22,729 nucleotides of DNA from Euryarchaeota archaeon UBA438 (GTDB lineage Archaea; Thermoplasmatota; Poseidoniia; Poseidoniales; Thalassarchaeaceae): positions 1-22,729 of the forward strand of contig DAQP01000013.1 in assembly GCA_002504435.1 (NCBI GenBank). The letters run 5' to 3'. The notes beneath the pieces are model-generated. The model was not told the DNA's origin, did not search any database, and was given only the letters and a program-made list of their open reading frames with translations. Below, piece after piece: positions 22,321 through 22,729 of this stretch (position 1 is the first letter of the stretch; each line of letters begins with the position of its first letter). Made by a program: the position numbers and the translations under genes.

Positions 22321-22327
22321 AAAAAAT

Positions 22328-22729
22328 ATGGAAATGGACAACAGAGCAATGATGAATGAAGTTGGAGGTGCCTTCATGGTATCCTGGATGATTTTCGGAT
22401 CGGGAATCGGACTAGGAAGCCTAGAGGGTGCTGTTCTAATGGCTGCAGCATGGATGGCAATCGGTGGAGCGCACATCCTGCCTGTTGTTACTTGGTGCCA
22501 CATGATGACCGGTGACCTGAGTGACACAGACGGAATGATGGGTAACGCTATGCTACTCCTATCGCAGGTAGTTGGTGCCGCACTAGCGATCGCACTGATG
22601 ACTGAGGCTGGAGCCATAGAGACCGGATGGACAGCAGCAGCCTGGGAGGCCCCTGAGCTATGGGGAGCACTCGGGATGATTGCAGGTGGTGCAGTATTCT
22701 GGACCATCTACACCCGATGTGACGCATGG
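22328..22729 (+). CDS. Divergent aquaporin-like (MIP family) channel, N-terminal part; runs off the window
   Basis: The frame is open from ATG at 22328 through the last base, 134 codons with no stop. It shows the first half of a major intrinsic protein fold: helix 1 after NEVGGAFMVSW, helix 2, then IGGAHILPVVTWCHMMTG, which lines up with the re-entrant GAHxNPAVT loop, followed by LLLSQVVGAALAIAL, the usual AQxxGA helix. The canonical NPA is LPV here (residues 51-53), so the selectivity site differs and water transport cannot be assumed. A strong ribosome binding site and probable TATA box suggest high expression. The opposite-strand frame at 22270-22707 is a shadow. The second half and its second NPA lie outside the window. 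Confidence 0.65.
   Translation, partial: MEMDNRAMMNEVGGAFMVSWMIFGSGIGLGSLEGAVLMAAAWMAIGGAHILPVVTWCHMMTGDLSDTDGMMGNAMLLLSQVVGAALAIALMTEAGAIETGWTAAAWEAPELWGALGMIAGGAVFWTIYTRCDAW

Noticed and set aside
22270..22707. 145-codon minus-strand frame over the aquaporin-like gene.
   Set aside because: Its Ala/Pro/Ser/Ile-rich translation is the mirror of Gly/Ala/Met codons on the plus strand. The plus strand has a Shine-Dalgarno site and a MIP-like protein.
1..22729. Search by eye for tRNA genes, CRISPR repeats, insertion sequences and attachment sites.
   Set aside because: Gaps between genes are almost all under 100 bases, and none shows a T-arm-like GTTCRA motif, repeated spacers, terminal inverted repeats or a transposase frame.

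Overview
The window reads as a piece of a marine archaeal chromosome, most likely a Marine Group II euryarchaeon (Candidatus Poseidoniales); this placement is an inference. The pointers are a fragment with the acidic tail of an archaeal stalk ribosomal protein (P1/L12 type) at the left edge, an archaeosine-biosynthesis radical SAM protein (RaSEA), an archaeal YchF-type GTPase with an NKxD motif, TATA-like boxes close to start codons (leaderless mRNAs) mixed with strong Shine-Dalgarno sites on a few genes, and a secreted protein with an LPAAGL-helix-RR tail. Coding density is very high. The longest non-coding stretch is about 200 bases, and I see no tRNA, rRNA, CRISPR array, insertion sequence or other sign of recent transfer.

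Layout. 1-60: end of a stalk ribosomal protein. 121-1335 (+): two unrecognised proteins, the second membrane-anchored. 1336-2622 (-): YchF-like GTPase. 2671-4623 (-): a two-gene operon, both genes with a GAGGTGAT ribosome binding site, encoding a two-helix membrane protein and a heme-copper-oxidase-fold protein that seems to have lost most of its metal-ligand histidines. 4714-5853 (-): RaSEA. 6017-9369 (+): a tightly coupled three-gene operon of a UMF1-type transporter with a large acidic insert, a membrane-bound left-handed beta-helix transferase, and a zinc-binding protein with three copies of an identically spaced CCCH motif. 9370-10002 (-): an acidic coiled-coil protein with unusual codon use. 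10085-11497 (-): M20 metallopeptidase. 11556-20032 (-): the largest block, a two-gene AddAB/AdnAB-like helicase-nuclease. 20084-21007 (-): secreted thioredoxin-like protein. 21047-22093 (-): threonine aldolase. 22328 to the end (+): the start of a divergent aquaporin-like channel.

How the genes work together. The clearest system is the helicase-nuclease pair. The 1630-residue subunit carries all UvrD/RecB helicase motifs, the 1194-residue subunit has no Walker A, and each ends in a PD-(D/E)XK nuclease with four cysteines placed to hold an iron-sulfur cluster. This is the layout of a bacterial end-resection machine, found here in what looks like an archaeon. The transporter, transferase and zinc-protein genes are linked by a 1-base overlap and then a 0-base gap, so they probably share one mRNA, but their joint role is unknown. 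Both convergent gene junctions in the window share the six-base palindrome TGATCA, which gives the stop codon to the genes on both strands. The 204-base region between threonine aldolase and the aquaporin-like gene holds several inverted repeats and probable promoters in both directions.
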